Source: Streptomyces sp. MUM 178J (GTDB taxonomy: Bacteria > Actinomycetota > Actinomycetes > Streptomycetales > Streptomycetaceae). Taken from it: a stretch of DNA of 64,000 nucleotides. The notes under the pieces are model-generated. The model worked only from the letters and a program-made list of their open reading frames with translations, did no database searches and was not told the origin of the DNA. Each line of letters starts with the position of its first letter. The stretch's first letter is position 1. The translations under genes were made by a program, and so were the position numbers. The stretch is from positions 1-64,000 of the forward strand of contig NZ_JADWYQ010000024.1 of the NCBI RefSeq assembly GCF_022414575.1. Direction: 5' to 3'. Shown here in pieces: positions 25,106-33,291 of this stretch.

Positions 25106-26362
25106 CTAGAGGACCTCGACGTTTGCTCCGGACACGCGGTTTCGGCAGTCGAGAACGCAGGGCGCGTTCTCCTGAATCATCGCGAGGTCAAATCGGGCGT
25201 GGTCCATGAGGAGCACTACGGCGTCGGAGGCCGTGATCTCCTCCGCGGTCGCGTCCACCAGGGGCAGGTTCAGCTCGGTGTCGTCGCCGTCCGGGATGTT
25301 GGGGTCGGCGCCGCGGACCTCGGCGCCGAGGCCGATCAGGAGTTCGGCGACGCGCGCCGAGGGCGACTCGCGGAGGTCAGAGGCGTTGATCTTGTAGGTC
25401 AGGCCGAGCAGCAGGATCCGGGATCCCGTGATGGTCATGCCGCGCTTGTCGAGGGCTTCCGCGAGACGCTGGACGACGTAGTCGGGCATGTGGCGGTTCA
25501 CGTCGGCGGCGAGTTCCACGAACCGGAAGGGGACGCCGAGCTCCTGCTGGACCTTCCAGGAGAGAAACAGCGGGTCGACGGGCAGGCAGTGCCCGCCGAC
25601 GCCCGGCCCTGGGGTGAACCGTGTGAATCCGAAGGGCTTGGTCGCGGCGGCGTCGATCGCCTCCCAGATGTTCACGCCGAGTGGCTTGGCCAGCGTCGCC
25701 AGCTCGTTGATCATGGAGATGTTGACGAGCCGGAAGGTGTTCTCGATCAGCTTGGCCAGCTCGGCGACCTTGGGCCCGGATACCGGCACCGTGGTCTGGA
25801 AGATGCCGTCATAGAAGCCCTTGATCACGCCGAGGGATTTGGCGTCGATTCCGGAGACCAGCTTGGGCGTCCCCTCGAACGACCACCTCTTGTTCCCCGG
25901 AGCGATGCGTTCGGGGCTGAACCCGGCCAGGAAGTCCACCCCTCCCTTGAGGCCCGACGCCTTCTCCAGGGTCGGCAGCAGCAGTTCCTTCGTGGTGCCG
26001 GGATAGGTCGTGGACTCCAGGACCACCGTCGCGCCGGGACGAAGGTGCTCGCCCAGCGTCCGTGCGCAGGACTCGACGTAGGTCAGGTCGGGCACGCCGT
26101 CCCGCAGCGGGGTCGGCACGGTGATCACCGCGATGTCGAAGCCGGCCAGCGCGGCAGCGTCGGCGGTCGCGGAGTAGGCCCCGGAGTCCAGCACGGCACG
26201 GAGCCGCGAGGAGGCCACGTCCTCCACGTAGGACTGGCCGGCGGCGAGCTGCTGAACACGGTGCGCATCCACGTCGTAGCCGACGACACGGTGACCCACC
26301 TCTGCGGCGCGTACGGCCAGCGGAAGCCCTACATAGCCCTGACCAGCGACAACTATCTGCAT
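25106..26362 (-). CDS. Nucleotide-sugar dehydrogenase (UDP-glucose/GDP-mannose dehydrogenase family)
   Basis: 418 residues from ATG at 26362 (MQIVVAGQGYVGLPLAVRAA), with AGGAG at the right distance. An N-terminal NAD Rossmann motif (GQGYVG), substrate-loop block SPERIAPGN, central helix KLIENTFRLVNISMINELA, catalytic Cys in GVGGHCLPVDP and the C-terminal domain LGLTYKINASDLRESPS are all present. Two successive NAD-dependent oxidations would give a UDP-uronic acid (or UDP-HexNAc-uronate). First gene of the minus-strand island operon, divergent from the GT2 gene 66 bp away, with which it probably shares control. Confidence 0.93.
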   Translation of the reverse strand: MQIVVAGQGYVGLPLAVRAAEVGHRVVGYDVDAHRVQQLAAGQSYVEDVASSRLRAVLDSGAYSATADAAALAGFDIAVITVPTPLRDGVPDLTYVESCARTLGEHLRPGATVVLESTTYPGTTKELLLPTLEKASGLKGGVDFLAGFSPERIAPGNKRWSFEGTPKLVSGIDAKSLGVIKGFYDGIFQTTVPVSGPKVAELAKLIENTFRLVNISMINELATLAKPLGVNIWEAIDAAATKPFGFTRFTPGPGVGGHCLPVDPLFLSWKVQQELGVPFRFVELAADVNRHMPDYVVQRLAEALDKRGMTITGSRILLLGLTYKINASDLRESPSARVAELLIGLGAEVRGADPNIPDGDDTELNLPLVDATAEEITASDAVVLLMDHARFDLAMIQENAPCVLDCRNRVSGANVEVL

Positions 26363-26428
26363 GGAAGCTCCTACTCGATGGCGGTGCTTGAATGGACCGT
26401 CGTTCCTGGTCTGGCAAGGAGAAGCGCT

Positions 26429-27202
26429 GTGCCCCTGGTGTCTGTCGTGATGCCCGTGTACAACTCGGCAGCCACCCTCGGCGCAGCCGTCCGATCGGTG
26501 CTCACGCAGACCCACAGCGACCTGGAGCTGCTGGTCACCGACGACCAGTCCTCCGATGGCTCCATGGATCTGCTCCGCGAGTTCGCCGAGCAGGACGAGC
26601 GCGTCCTGCCGGAGTCGGCACCCGAACGCGGCGGTGCGGGCCGCGCCCGCAACCTCGCGATCGAGCGGGCCCGCGGGGACTACATAGCGTTTCTCGACAG
26701 CGACGACATGTGGCTTCCGGAGAAGACCGAGAAGCAGCTCGCCTTCGCTGCTGAGGCCACTGCGCCTTTGACGTTCACCTCGTACTTCAAGATGGACGCC
26801 GACTACGACGGCGAGAGCACCGACTGGGTTCCGAACGGTCGGGTGGTCCGTGCGCGGGAGCACGTGGACTACCGCGCGATGCTGGTCCGAGACCACATCG
26901 GTGCTCTCACCGCCATGTACGACCGCAATGTCCTGGGCACGAGGCTGATGCCGGAGATGCGCAAGCGCCAGGACTACGCCCTCTGGCTATCGATCATGCG
27001 GGACGGCGCTGACGCCTGGGGCCTGGATGAGCCGCTGGCGGTGTACCGGGCTCACCAGGCGGGATCGCTGTCCTCCAACAAGTTGTCGCTCGTGCAATAC
27101 AACTGGTCCCTGTACCGCGAGCACGAGCATCTGTCGGTCCTGCGGGCGACGCGGGCGCTGGCCAGCGCGGTGTGGCAGTCGCTGCGCAACTCGCGCATCT
27201 AG
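26429..27202 (+). CDS. Glycosyltransferase family 2
   Basis: 257 residues from GTG at 26429, with AAGGAG seven bases upstream. GT-A fold: PLVSVVMPVYNSAATLGAAV, the DDQSSDGS loop, the metal/nucleotide motif FLDSDDMW (DxD) and an acceptor-site block RKRQDYALWLSIMRDG (the Q/R-D 'ED' equivalent). No membrane helix, so a soluble or peripheral transferase. Likely donor is the sugar made by the divergent dehydrogenase (inference). The long upstream in-frame extension is antisense to the dehydrogenase and is not real. Confidence 0.9.
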   Translation: MPLVSVVMPVYNSAATLGAAVRSVLTQTHSDLELLVTDDQSSDGSMDLLREFAEQDERVLPESAPERGGAGRARNLAIERARGDYIAFLDSDDMWLPEKTEKQLAFAAEATAPLTFTSYFKMDADYDGESTDWVPNGRVVRAREHVDYRAMLVRDHIGALTAMYDRNVLGTRLMPEMRKRQDYALWLSIMRDGADAWGLDEPLAVYRAHQAGSLSSNKLSLVQYNWSLYREHEHLSVLRATRALASAVWQSLRNSRI

Positions 27203-27336
27203 CTCCATGCACGGGCCTGGGGAGCCCGGTGCGCGACCGTTTCCAGGGGCGACCGATTGGGCCCCGTGGCCGTGCCGCGTGCTCGGGGGCTGGCCCCGGG
27301 GGCGGGACTCGATAGGTCACCGGTGCCGTCGGCCGG

Positions 27337-28236
27337 CTACGCGGCCGAGCCGTCGCCGGCCCTCGCGCGCAGGAACAACTGGAGGAGCAGCCGCCGGTCG
27401 GAGACCGGGACGGTCTCCTGACCACTGTGGAGCGCCTCCCGACCGTGCAGGAAGCGGCGCTGGTTCACGATGAGGTAGTCCCCGGGCTGGAGCATGAAGG
27501 AGACCTGTTCCCGGACGAGCTCCTTGCCGAGTTCCTGGGCGGCGTTGGCGTGTGCCTGGCCGAGCTGGGACCTCTCCAGCATCTTGGCGGTGAACCGGAC
27601 GAACCCCTCGCCCGGGTCGAAGCCATCCAGGATCGGGAACGGCTTGTACTCCTCGCCCACGCTGAACAGGTCGAAGAAGGTCCCGTAGTGGTAGGCCGGC
27701 TCAGCCAGCAGCGCGCGGCTGGGCTCCGACATCCGCGCCACCGCCGCGTGGGCGTCGGAGAGGATGCTTGGGCCGCCGCCGAGCGGGTCGGGGCGAATGC
27801 ACAGGAGCGTGGTGTAGTCCGGGGGCAGGGTCGCGTTCACCAGGTCCATGTGGAAGGCGTTGTACCCGATGCCGCTGGACTTGCCGGGGTCCTTGTCGAC
27901 CTTGACCCCGATGTCCTTCCACAGGGGCCACCGCGGGAAGGGTGAGAAGGGGACGGCCACCTCGGCCGCGAAGCCCGTCGCCAGCTGCCGGAACCGGTCG
28001 CCGGTCCCCAGGTCCTTGGCGAGGTTCCCCAGGCGCAGCACTGCGTATCCGCCGCCCTCCCCGGTCAGTGCATGGCGCAGGGTCGCGACGGTTTCCTCGA
28101 ACCGCGGGGTGGCCGTCAGCTCGGCCCGGTACTTCTCCATGGTGGACTGCGCCAGGAACGAACCGTCCAGCTCCCACTCAGGGAGAGGAAGGTCGATCAG
28201 AGCGGCTTCGAGTTCGCTCGGGATGTTGATGAACAC
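27337..28236 (-). CDS. Fe(II)/2-oxoglutarate-dependent dioxygenase (TauD/clavaminate synthase-like)
   Basis: 299 residues from GTG at 28236, with AGGAAG six bases upstream. The facial triad is visible: His129 and Asp131 in NAFHMD, His264 in RFLHGRE, and the 2-oxoglutarate Arg at 281/282 in DRRLLLQ. Clavaminate-synthase-like members hydroxylate or desaturate amino-acid-derived metabolites in the cytosol. The gene faces the GT2 gene convergently and diverges from the XRE regulator across a 227-bp spacer that contains an inverted repeat. It is likely the tailoring oxygenase of the island's product and regulated by the XRE protein. Confidence 0.92.
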   Translation of the reverse strand: MFINIPSELEAALIDLPLPEWELDGSFLAQSTMEKYRAELTATPRFEETVATLRHALTGEGGGYAVLRLGNLAKDLGTGDRFRQLATGFAAEVAVPFSPFPRWPLWKDIGVKVDKDPGKSSGIGYNAFHMDLVNATLPPDYTTLLCIRPDPLGGGPSILSDAHAAVARMSEPSRALLAEPAYHYGTFFDLFSVGEEYKPFPILDGFDPGEGFVRFTAKMLERSQLGQAHANAAQELGKELVREQVSFMLQPGDYLIVNQRRFLHGREALHSGQETVPVSDRRLLLQLFLRARAGDGSAA

Positions 28237-28378
28237 GCGAAGCTTCCTGTCTCTCGGGTTATCGGGGTGTCGTCCGCGGGCCTCGGCGCCTGTCGCCAGG
28301 GGCGCCGGCAAGGGCAGGCAACAGCGTTGGTTCGATGGAACCGCTCGGCGGCGGTGACGGACAGCGGGTTTGTGGCGT

Positions 28379-28396
28379 GTGCAAACGGGCTTGCAC
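28379..28396. promoter_or_regulatory. Inverted repeat in the dioxygenase/XRE divergent spacer
   Basis: GTGCAA-ACGGGC-TTGCAC, perfect 6-bp arms. Next to it ACAAACGGG (28402..28410) repeats part of the centre. It lies 68 bp before the XRE start and 143 bp from the dioxygenase start, a reasonable XRE operator. Confidence 0.5.
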
Positions 28397-28463
28397 CCGG
28401 TACAAACGGGGGTGGACTCCTCCGCCCGGGAAGGGGCCGAGGACCACCTGCGGTGGAGGCGAA

Positions 28464-29801
28464 GTGACCATCAGGGTTGGGGACGTCATCCGTCGGGCCC
28501 GGCAGCGTCAGGGGATGACGCTGGCTCGGTTATCCGAGCGGACCGGCTACTCGGTGGGGCAGTTGTCCCGCTACGAACGGGGCCAGACCCCCTTGACCGA
28601 CATCGACGTCCTGCGCGGGTTCGCGACCGTGCTCGCGATCGACCCCGTCGAACTGGGCCTGGCACCCGCCGCCCCCGCGTCGGCGCCGGCGGAGAACGCG
28701 GGCGGCAGGTCCGGGGCCGTAGGACCATGGCCGCGCCGGACATCCCCCGACCCGCAGCCGACGGAACGAGAAGGAGTGGACCCCGTGAGGCGACGACGCC
28801 TGCTGGGTGGCCTGGCGGTCACGGCCGCCGCCGCAGCAGGCTTCTCCCTCCCCTCCGAAAGCCCGCGGCCCGACACAGACGCAGCCTCCGGGGACGCCCT
28901 GGTGGCAGGACTCCGCGACGCCATGCTCGGCATCGGCGCCCGCCCGCCCGGTACGGAACTCCCGGACACGCTCCTGGAGCGGGCGATCGTGGCATTCCAT
29001 GCCTGCGACTACACCGCGCTGGCGGCCCTGCTCCCGGCCGCCATCCGCACCGGCCACGCCGACGGCACCGACACCGTCCTCGCCCGCGCCTACGTCCTGG
29101 CCACCCGGATGCTCGTCAAGCTCGACGAACAGCAGCTCGGATGGATGGCCGCCGACCGGGCCCGCCAGTACGCGGGTGCGACGGGCGACCCTATGCAGCC
29201 AGCGGAAGCCGCCCGACAGCTCGCCGTGCTGGCGCGCCGCGCCGGTTGGCACGACCAAGCGTTGTCCATCGCGCTGGCCGCCGCCGACGACCCCGCTCTT
29301 CGCGCGGCCGGCGCGGACGGCGCGGCCCAACGCGGCCTCCTCGTCCAGTCCGCCGCCTACACCGCCGCCCGCGCTGGCGACGCCGACGGAATGCGAGACC
29401 TGACAGGCGAGGCGGCGGCCATTGCCAAGAACCTGCGCGGCACCACCCGGCTCCGCCACCACGGCGGCTTCTCCCCCGCCACCGTCCAACTCCACCTCGT
29501 CTCGGCCGAGAATTCCACTGGAGACCCCAGTCGAGCCCTGACGGCCGCCAAGGACCTGAGCCCCCGAGCACTGCCGACGGTGGAGCGGCAGGCCCGCTAC
29601 TACACCGACGTCGCCACCGCCTACGCGGCCTGGGGCCGCCGCGACGACTGCGTACGCGCCCTTCTTGCCGCCGAACGCCTGGCCCCACAGGAGACCCACA
29701 CCCGGCCAGCCGTGCGCGCCATGGTCCAGGGCCTTCTCATCTCGGGCCGGACCACGACCGAGCTGCGGGGCCTGGCGGCTCGCTCCGGTCTCACTTTCTA
29801 A
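28464..29801 (+). CDS. XRE-family regulator with C-terminal TPR-like domain
   Basis: 445 residues from GTG at 28464, with GGAGG six bases upstream. The HTH is at residues 4-58 (IRRARQRQGMTLARLSERTG, SVGQLSRYERGQ). A hydrophobic twin-Arg-like segment follows (VRRRRLLGGLAVTAAAAAGF, around 107-127), then helical repeats to the end. The design matches Streptomyces-specific regulators that respond to small molecules through the TPR part. Divergent from the dioxygenase gene, so probably the island's local regulator. Its stop overlaps the tail of a methyltransferase fragment on the other strand. Confidence 0.88.
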   Translation: MTIRVGDVIRRARQRQGMTLARLSERTGYSVGQLSRYERGQTPLTDIDVLRGFATVLAIDPVELGLAPAAPASAPAENAGGRSGAVGPWPRRTSPDPQPTEREGVDPVRRRRLLGGLAVTAAAAAGFSLPSESPRPDTDAASGDALVAGLRDAMLGIGARPPGTELPDTLLERAIVAFHACDYTALAALLPAAIRTGHADGTDTVLARAYVLATRMLVKLDEQQLGWMAADRARQYAGATGDPMQPAEAARQLAVLARRAGWHDQALSIALAAADDPALRAAGADGAAQRGLLVQSAAYTAARAGDADGMRDLTGEAAAIAKNLRGTTRLRHHGGFSPATVQLHLVSAENSTGDPSRALTAAKDLSPRALPTVERQARYYTDVATAYAAWGRRDDCVRALLAAERLAPQETHTRPAVRAMVQGLLISGRTTTELRGLAARSGLTF

Positions 29802-30030
29802 CCGGTCCGGGCCGCGCCGGAGACCCCTGCCACGACGAGCATCGTGTCCAGGCAGGGCCAGCCGGTTCTGCCTGCTACCGGGTCCGGCGCGGTCCGTGGC
29901 GCTGGCAGGATCTGGGTTCGCACGTCGGTGAAGCCCGCGCCCATCAGGAGCGCCCGCCAACCGGCCGGGTAGTCCCACCGGTACGCATCCAGGTCGTCCC
30001 GGCCGTCGAGGTGGACGCCCGCCATGACCT
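29798..30030 (-). pseudogene. SAM-dependent methyltransferase, C-terminal fragment
   Basis: About 70 residues: HLDGRDDLDAYRWDYPAGWR, then ALLMGAGFTDVRTQILPAP and a closing strand LDTMLVVAGV, the last helix-strand pattern of class I methyltransferases. The SAM-binding N-terminus is absent; upstream sequence becomes IS256-type transposase on the opposite strand at ~30040. A relic truncated by the insertion. Confidence 0.65.
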
Positions 30031-30039
30031 GCCGTCCGT

Positions 30040-30251
30040 ATGCGAAGGAGATCCGCCGCCGCACCGACGTCGTCGGCATCTTCCCCGACCGCGCCGCCGT
30101 CCTGCGACTGGTCTCCGCCGTACTCGTCGAGCAGACCGACGAATGGACCGAACAACGCCGCTACATCGGCCCCGACATCCTCACCGAATGCCTCACCGGA
30201 AAGCCCGGCACACCCGAGTCCGGAGGCCAGCCGCCAGCACTCGACCACTGA
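30040..30251 (+). mobile_element. IS256-family (Mutator-like) transposase, C-terminal remnant
   Basis: About 70 residues beginning KEIRRRTDVVGIFPDRAA and continuing LVEQTDEWTEQRRYIG, the end of IS256-type DDE transposases (just after the final catalytic Glu region). The rest of the gene is missing and no terminal inverted repeats are seen, so it is inactive. It joins the methyltransferase fragment on its left and is 80 bp from the right direct repeat. Confidence 0.85.
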
Positions 30252-30332
30252 GCCATGTGAGGGACCGCCCCCGGCGGCCCTCATACCCTCAGCCGTACAC
30301 CACATCCGTGGACGCGCCCCGAGGCCGCGGAG

Positions 30333-30402
30333 CTCTGGATCCCGGTGACGCGGACCGTCCCGGCCTGACCGCCGACCGCGGGTGCGGCCCGGGCCGGGAG
30401 CC
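30333..30402. repeat. Right 70-bp direct repeat bounding the island
   Basis: Same 70 bp as 22660..22729 with one mismatch, encoding again the AraC C-terminus ELWIPVTRTVPA and a stop. Upstream bases encode a diverged version of the same protein end (WTRPEAAELW against WDRADAELW), so this copy came from a related allele. Confidence 0.9.
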
Positions 30403-30421
30403 TGGGCCGCGCCCCTTCGGC

Positions 30422-30775
30422 TCAGCGGAACTCGTGGACCACCTGTATCTCGCCGACTATATGGGCGTTGAACTCGTCGAGTTCCTCGGCCGGAACCCAG
30501 AGTTCGAGGATCGTCTCCCCTCCGGCCTGCCGGACGGGGTACCGGGTCAGGAAACCGGCGTCGACCTCGAAGCGGGTGACAAAGCCCGCCCCGTCGTGCC
30601 GCACGTTCCAGTCCCTGGCGATCCTGACGGCGTAGTCCTCGTTGAGGACCGGATAGAAGATCGGCTGCTCGGGCAGGCGGGGCGGCCAGGCACGCCAGTT
30701 CAGCTGTCGGACGAGCTCCAGTTCCTCCGGCCCGGTCGGGCGCCACAGGGTCGTCGTTGCGGGCAGGCCGGTCAT
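30422..30775 (-). CDS. Small conserved protein (annotated in Streptomyces as ADP-ribosylation/crystallin J1-like)
   Basis: 117 residues from ATG at 30775 (MTGLPATTTLWRPTGPEELE). Compact alpha/beta sequence with RAWPPRLPEQPIFYPVLNED and a C-terminal ELWVPAEELDEFNAHIVG. I recall relatives labelled 'ADP-ribosylation/crystallin J1', a name without functional proof and no visible ADP-ribosylglycohydrolase motif. First gene right of the island, on the minus strand and convergent with the AraC gene in the pre-insertion order. Confidence 0.75.
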   Translation of the reverse strand: MTGLPATTTLWRPTGPEELELVRQLNWRAWPPRLPEQPIFYPVLNEDYAVRIARDWNVRHDGAGFVTRFEVDAGFLTRYPVRQAGGETILELWVPAEELDEFNAHIVGEIQVVHEFR

Positions 30776-30965
30776 GACGATCACCGTATCCGGTCGTCGC
30801 GCCACAGGCCGCGCCCCGCGTCTCCGTCGGTTCGCGGACCGGGTCGGGTCCGGCGCTCCAGGTCGCCGGGCTCCGAGCCAGGACCGCGTATGGCGGGTCG
30901 CGGTCGGGGGCGGCATCCGGTGTCCCCCGGCCACGGGCGGCGTCAGCGGCCCCCGGGGCCGGGTC

Positions 30966-31832
30966 TCAGGGCGTCAGCACGGCGTCCAGGAAGGGCTCTA
31001 TCGCCGAACGCCAGCCCTCCGGCTGGTCGAAGTGGACGAGGTGGCCCGCGTCGGCGACTTCGCCGTACTGGCCGCGGGGGAGGACGCGGACCATCTCCGA
31101 GGCCTCCGCACGGCCCAGTTCGCCGTCGAGGCCGCGAACGACCAGGGTGGGGCAGAGGACTTGGGCCAGCTCTTCCCAGTGGGCGTCGTAGACCCAGGTC
31201 GCTCGGCTGACGAGCATCTGCCGACGGGAGAAGACGGGGCGCCAGCCGTCGGCCCGTTCCGCCATGACCTCGGCGAAGAACTCCCCCCGGGAGGGGCTGG
31301 GGCGCTCGACCCGGGGGTCGTCCTCTCCGAACCACTTGCGGACGTCGGCGAGGGTGGCGAAGGGGACCGGCCAGGAGCGGAACCACTCCTCCCACTCTCG
31401 CTGTGAGGCCGCTCCCAGCGCGGAGGCCCGCATATCACAGATGACCAGGGCCCGGACCAGGTCAGGGCGTTTGGCGGCGAGCTGCCATGCCGTCAGGGCG
31501 CCCATGGAGTGGCCGATGAGGACCGCCGGGGCGAGGCCGAGCTGTTCGATCGCGGCCTCGGCGTCGGAGACGTACGCGTCCCTCGTGAAGGGGCCGTCCG
31601 CCGGTTTGTCACTGCGGCCGTGCCCGCGCTGGTCGAGCGCGACGGCGCGGTGCCGCTCGGCCAGCCAGCGGGCCGTGGAGGCCCAGTGCGAGGCACGGCC
31701 CATCAGGCCGTGGAGCAGTAATACGCCCGGAGCGGGCTCGCCGTCGCCGCTGCGGCCCTTGGGAGGGTCGGCGAACTCCCATGCGGCGAGGCGTACGCCG
31801 CCGGCTCCGATGACATCGATGCGCCGCACCAT
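30966..31832 (-). CDS. Alpha/beta hydrolase
   Basis: 288 residues from ATG at 31832; a GTG at 31844 is possible. Oxyanion-hole HGLMG, nucleophile elbow GHSMG, acid in VVRGLDGELGR and the catalytic His in DAGHLVHFDQPEG make a complete triad. A cap region lies between residues ~150 and 215 (REWEEWFRSWPVPF). Soluble cytosolic esterase, lipase or C-C hydrolase type; substrate unknown. A LexA-box-like dyad stands about 60 bp upstream. Confidence 0.9.
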   Translation of the reverse strand: MVRRIDVIGAGGVRLAAWEFADPPKGRSGDGEPAPGVLLLHGLMGRASHWASTARWLAERHRAVALDQRGHGRSDKPADGPFTRDAYVSDAEAAIEQLGLAPAVLIGHSMGALTAWQLAAKRPDLVRALVICDMRASALGAASQREWEEWFRSWPVPFATLADVRKWFGEDDPRVERPSPSRGEFFAEVMAERADGWRPVFSRRQMLVSRATWVYDAHWEELAQVLCPTLVVRGLDGELGRAEASEMVRVLPRGQYGEVADAGHLVHFDQPEGWRSAIEPFLDAVLTP

Positions 31833-31890
31833 ATGGCCTGGCACCCCCTTCTCCCCCGGTGATCGAACCCTGTTGAGCCCCGCCAGACTA

Positions 31891-31906
31891 TCGAACTTCT
31901 ATTCGA
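31891..31906. promoter_or_regulatory. LexA (SOS) box-like dyad
   Basis: TCGAACTTCTATTCGA differs from the actinobacterial SOS consensus TCGAAC-N4-GTTCGA at one base. It lies 59 bp upstream of the hydrolase ATG on the minus strand. Confidence 0.45.
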
Positions 31907-32598
31907 ACAAACCGGAAACACGGCTTCGCCGCGCAACACCGCTCATTCGAGTGACCACGCTCAAGGATTGGCGTCCACGACCCAGGGGAGATCTTCTCCG
32001 GGGGGCGGGCCGCTCGGGGAAAACGGTCCGAGGGGATGACCCTGGGAGCTCGGGGCTCAGGGTCGCCACAGGGGAGGACGGGCCCCGGCGTCGCAAGGCG
32101 CCGGGGCCCACCCCTGTCGCCGTCGGAAGGCCGAAAGACCTCGGGTGCCGTGCGCGGGCGCATGAAACGGCGCGCCGTGACACGCGCGGGGCGTACGACG
32201 TGCGCGGCGGGCGCATCACCCAGATCCCCTCCCCGGCCATGGGGTCATATGCCTCAGCCACAGCGTGGCACGCGATTCCCTCGGGCGCTGCCGTTCCAGC
32301 GGGAATCCGGACGGAAATCGGAGCCAGGTGGACGGAAAAGCGACCAGCGCGCGCCCGCCGGACGCCTCCGGACGCCCCTCGCTCGCCTCAGCGGCCCCGG
32401 CGGCCTCCGCGGCCTCCCAGTCCCCAAGGGCCAAGCCACCCACAAGGCGCTCCAAGCCACCCCGAGGACGCTCCAGGGCGGCCAGGGCTCCGGGGCCCTT
32501 CAAGCCAAGCAGGGCCCCCGGGGCACTCCTGGGGCTCCCAGGGCGCTCCAGGACGTCATGGCGCCCAGGGCAACGGCTACGGGCCCAGGGCCCCGGGG
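31907..32598. other. Long intergenic region without a supported gene
   Basis: About 690 bp between the hydrolase promoter and the dmdR1 stop. The left half is moderately GC-rich with no clear RNA motif. The right half (32340..32590) is a Pro/Gly/Gln-coding type of GC-rich repeat in one plus frame that continues antisense into dmdR1. I see no tRNA, terminator or family match. Confidence 0.5.
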
Positions 32599-33291
32599 TC
32601 AGCGCTTGGCTACAAAGACATGCGAGGCGACATCCGATTCAAGCTCCGCCGCCTCGCCGCCGCTGCCCACGAGCACGCCGCCCGCGGACTCCGTCACGCT
32701 CACCACGGCGCCAGGCTGCACGCCCGCGCGGCGGAGGGTGTACATCAGCTGGGCGTCCGTCTGGATCGGCTCGCCGATACGGCGGACGACCACGGTCATG
32801 CCCTCCGCGCCCGCGTCCAGGTCGGCCAGCGAGACCATCCCGGCGTCCAGGAAGGGGTCGGCCTCCGCCTTCTCGCCCAGCTCCTCCAGGCCCGGGATCG
32901 GGTTCCCGTAGGGCGACTCGGTCGGGTGGCGCAGCAGCTCCAGCACCCGCCGCTCGACCGCCTCGCTCATCACATGCTCCCAGCGGCACGCCTCCGCGTG
33001 GACCTGCTCCCACTCCAGGCCGATGACGTCGACGAGCAGGCACTCGGCGAGGCGGTGCTTGCGCATCACGCGCGTGGCCAGCCGTCGGCCCTCTTCGGTC
33101 AGCTCCAGATGGCGGTCTCCCGCGACCGTGACCAGGCCGTCCCGCTCCATGCGGGCCACGGTCTGGCTGACCGTGGGACCGCTCTGGTCGAGCCGCTCGG
33201 CGATACGGGCGCGCATGGGCACCACACCTTCCTCTTCGAGCTCGAGGATGGTGCGGAGATACATCTCCGTGGTGTCGATCAGTCCGGACAT
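32599..33291 (-). CDS. dmdR1: Iron-dependent regulator DmdR1 (DtxR/IdeR family)
   Basis: 230 residues from ATG at 33291 (MSGLIDTTEMYLRTILELEE), with GAGGGG upstream. Winged HTH, residues 1-73 (RIAERLDQSGPTVSQTVARM); metal-binding/dimerisation domain with RKHRLAE and HAEACRWEHVMSE, equivalent to DtxR His79, Glu83, His98, Cys102, Glu105 and His106; C-terminal SH3-like domain from ~150. With Fe2+ it represses siderophore and iron-uptake genes in the cytosol. The sequence is very close to S. coelicolor DmdR1 as I remember it. In that species an antisense gene (adm) overlaps dmdR1; here too long plus-strand frames are open across it. Divergent from the SIS gene. Confidence 0.95.
   Translation of the reverse strand: MSGLIDTTEMYLRTILELEEEGVVPMRARIAERLDQSGPTVSQTVARMERDGLVTVAGDRHLELTEEGRRLATRVMRKHRLAECLLVDVIGLEWEQVHAEACRWEHVMSEAVERRVLELLRHPTESPYGNPIPGLEELGEKAEADPFLDAGMVSLADLDAGAEGMTVVVRRIGEPIQTDAQLMYTLRRAGVQPGAVVSVTESAGGVLVGSGGEAAELESDVASHVFVAKR

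Noticed and set aside
22660..30402. tRNA-borne att sites of an integrative element
   Set aside because: The direct repeats lie in an AraC gene end, not a tRNA, and no integrase, excisionase or transfer gene is in between.
28370..31210. 946-residue plus frame covering regulator, remnants and repeat
   Set aside because: It runs out of frame across the XRE gene, two pseudogenes and minus-strand genes; an Arg/Pro-rich shadow.
31907..32598. Riboswitch or tRNA in the long gap before dmdR1
   Set aside because: I could not find a conserved riboswitch core, a T-loop or a cloverleaf. The gap also lies downstream of dmdR1, not in its leader.
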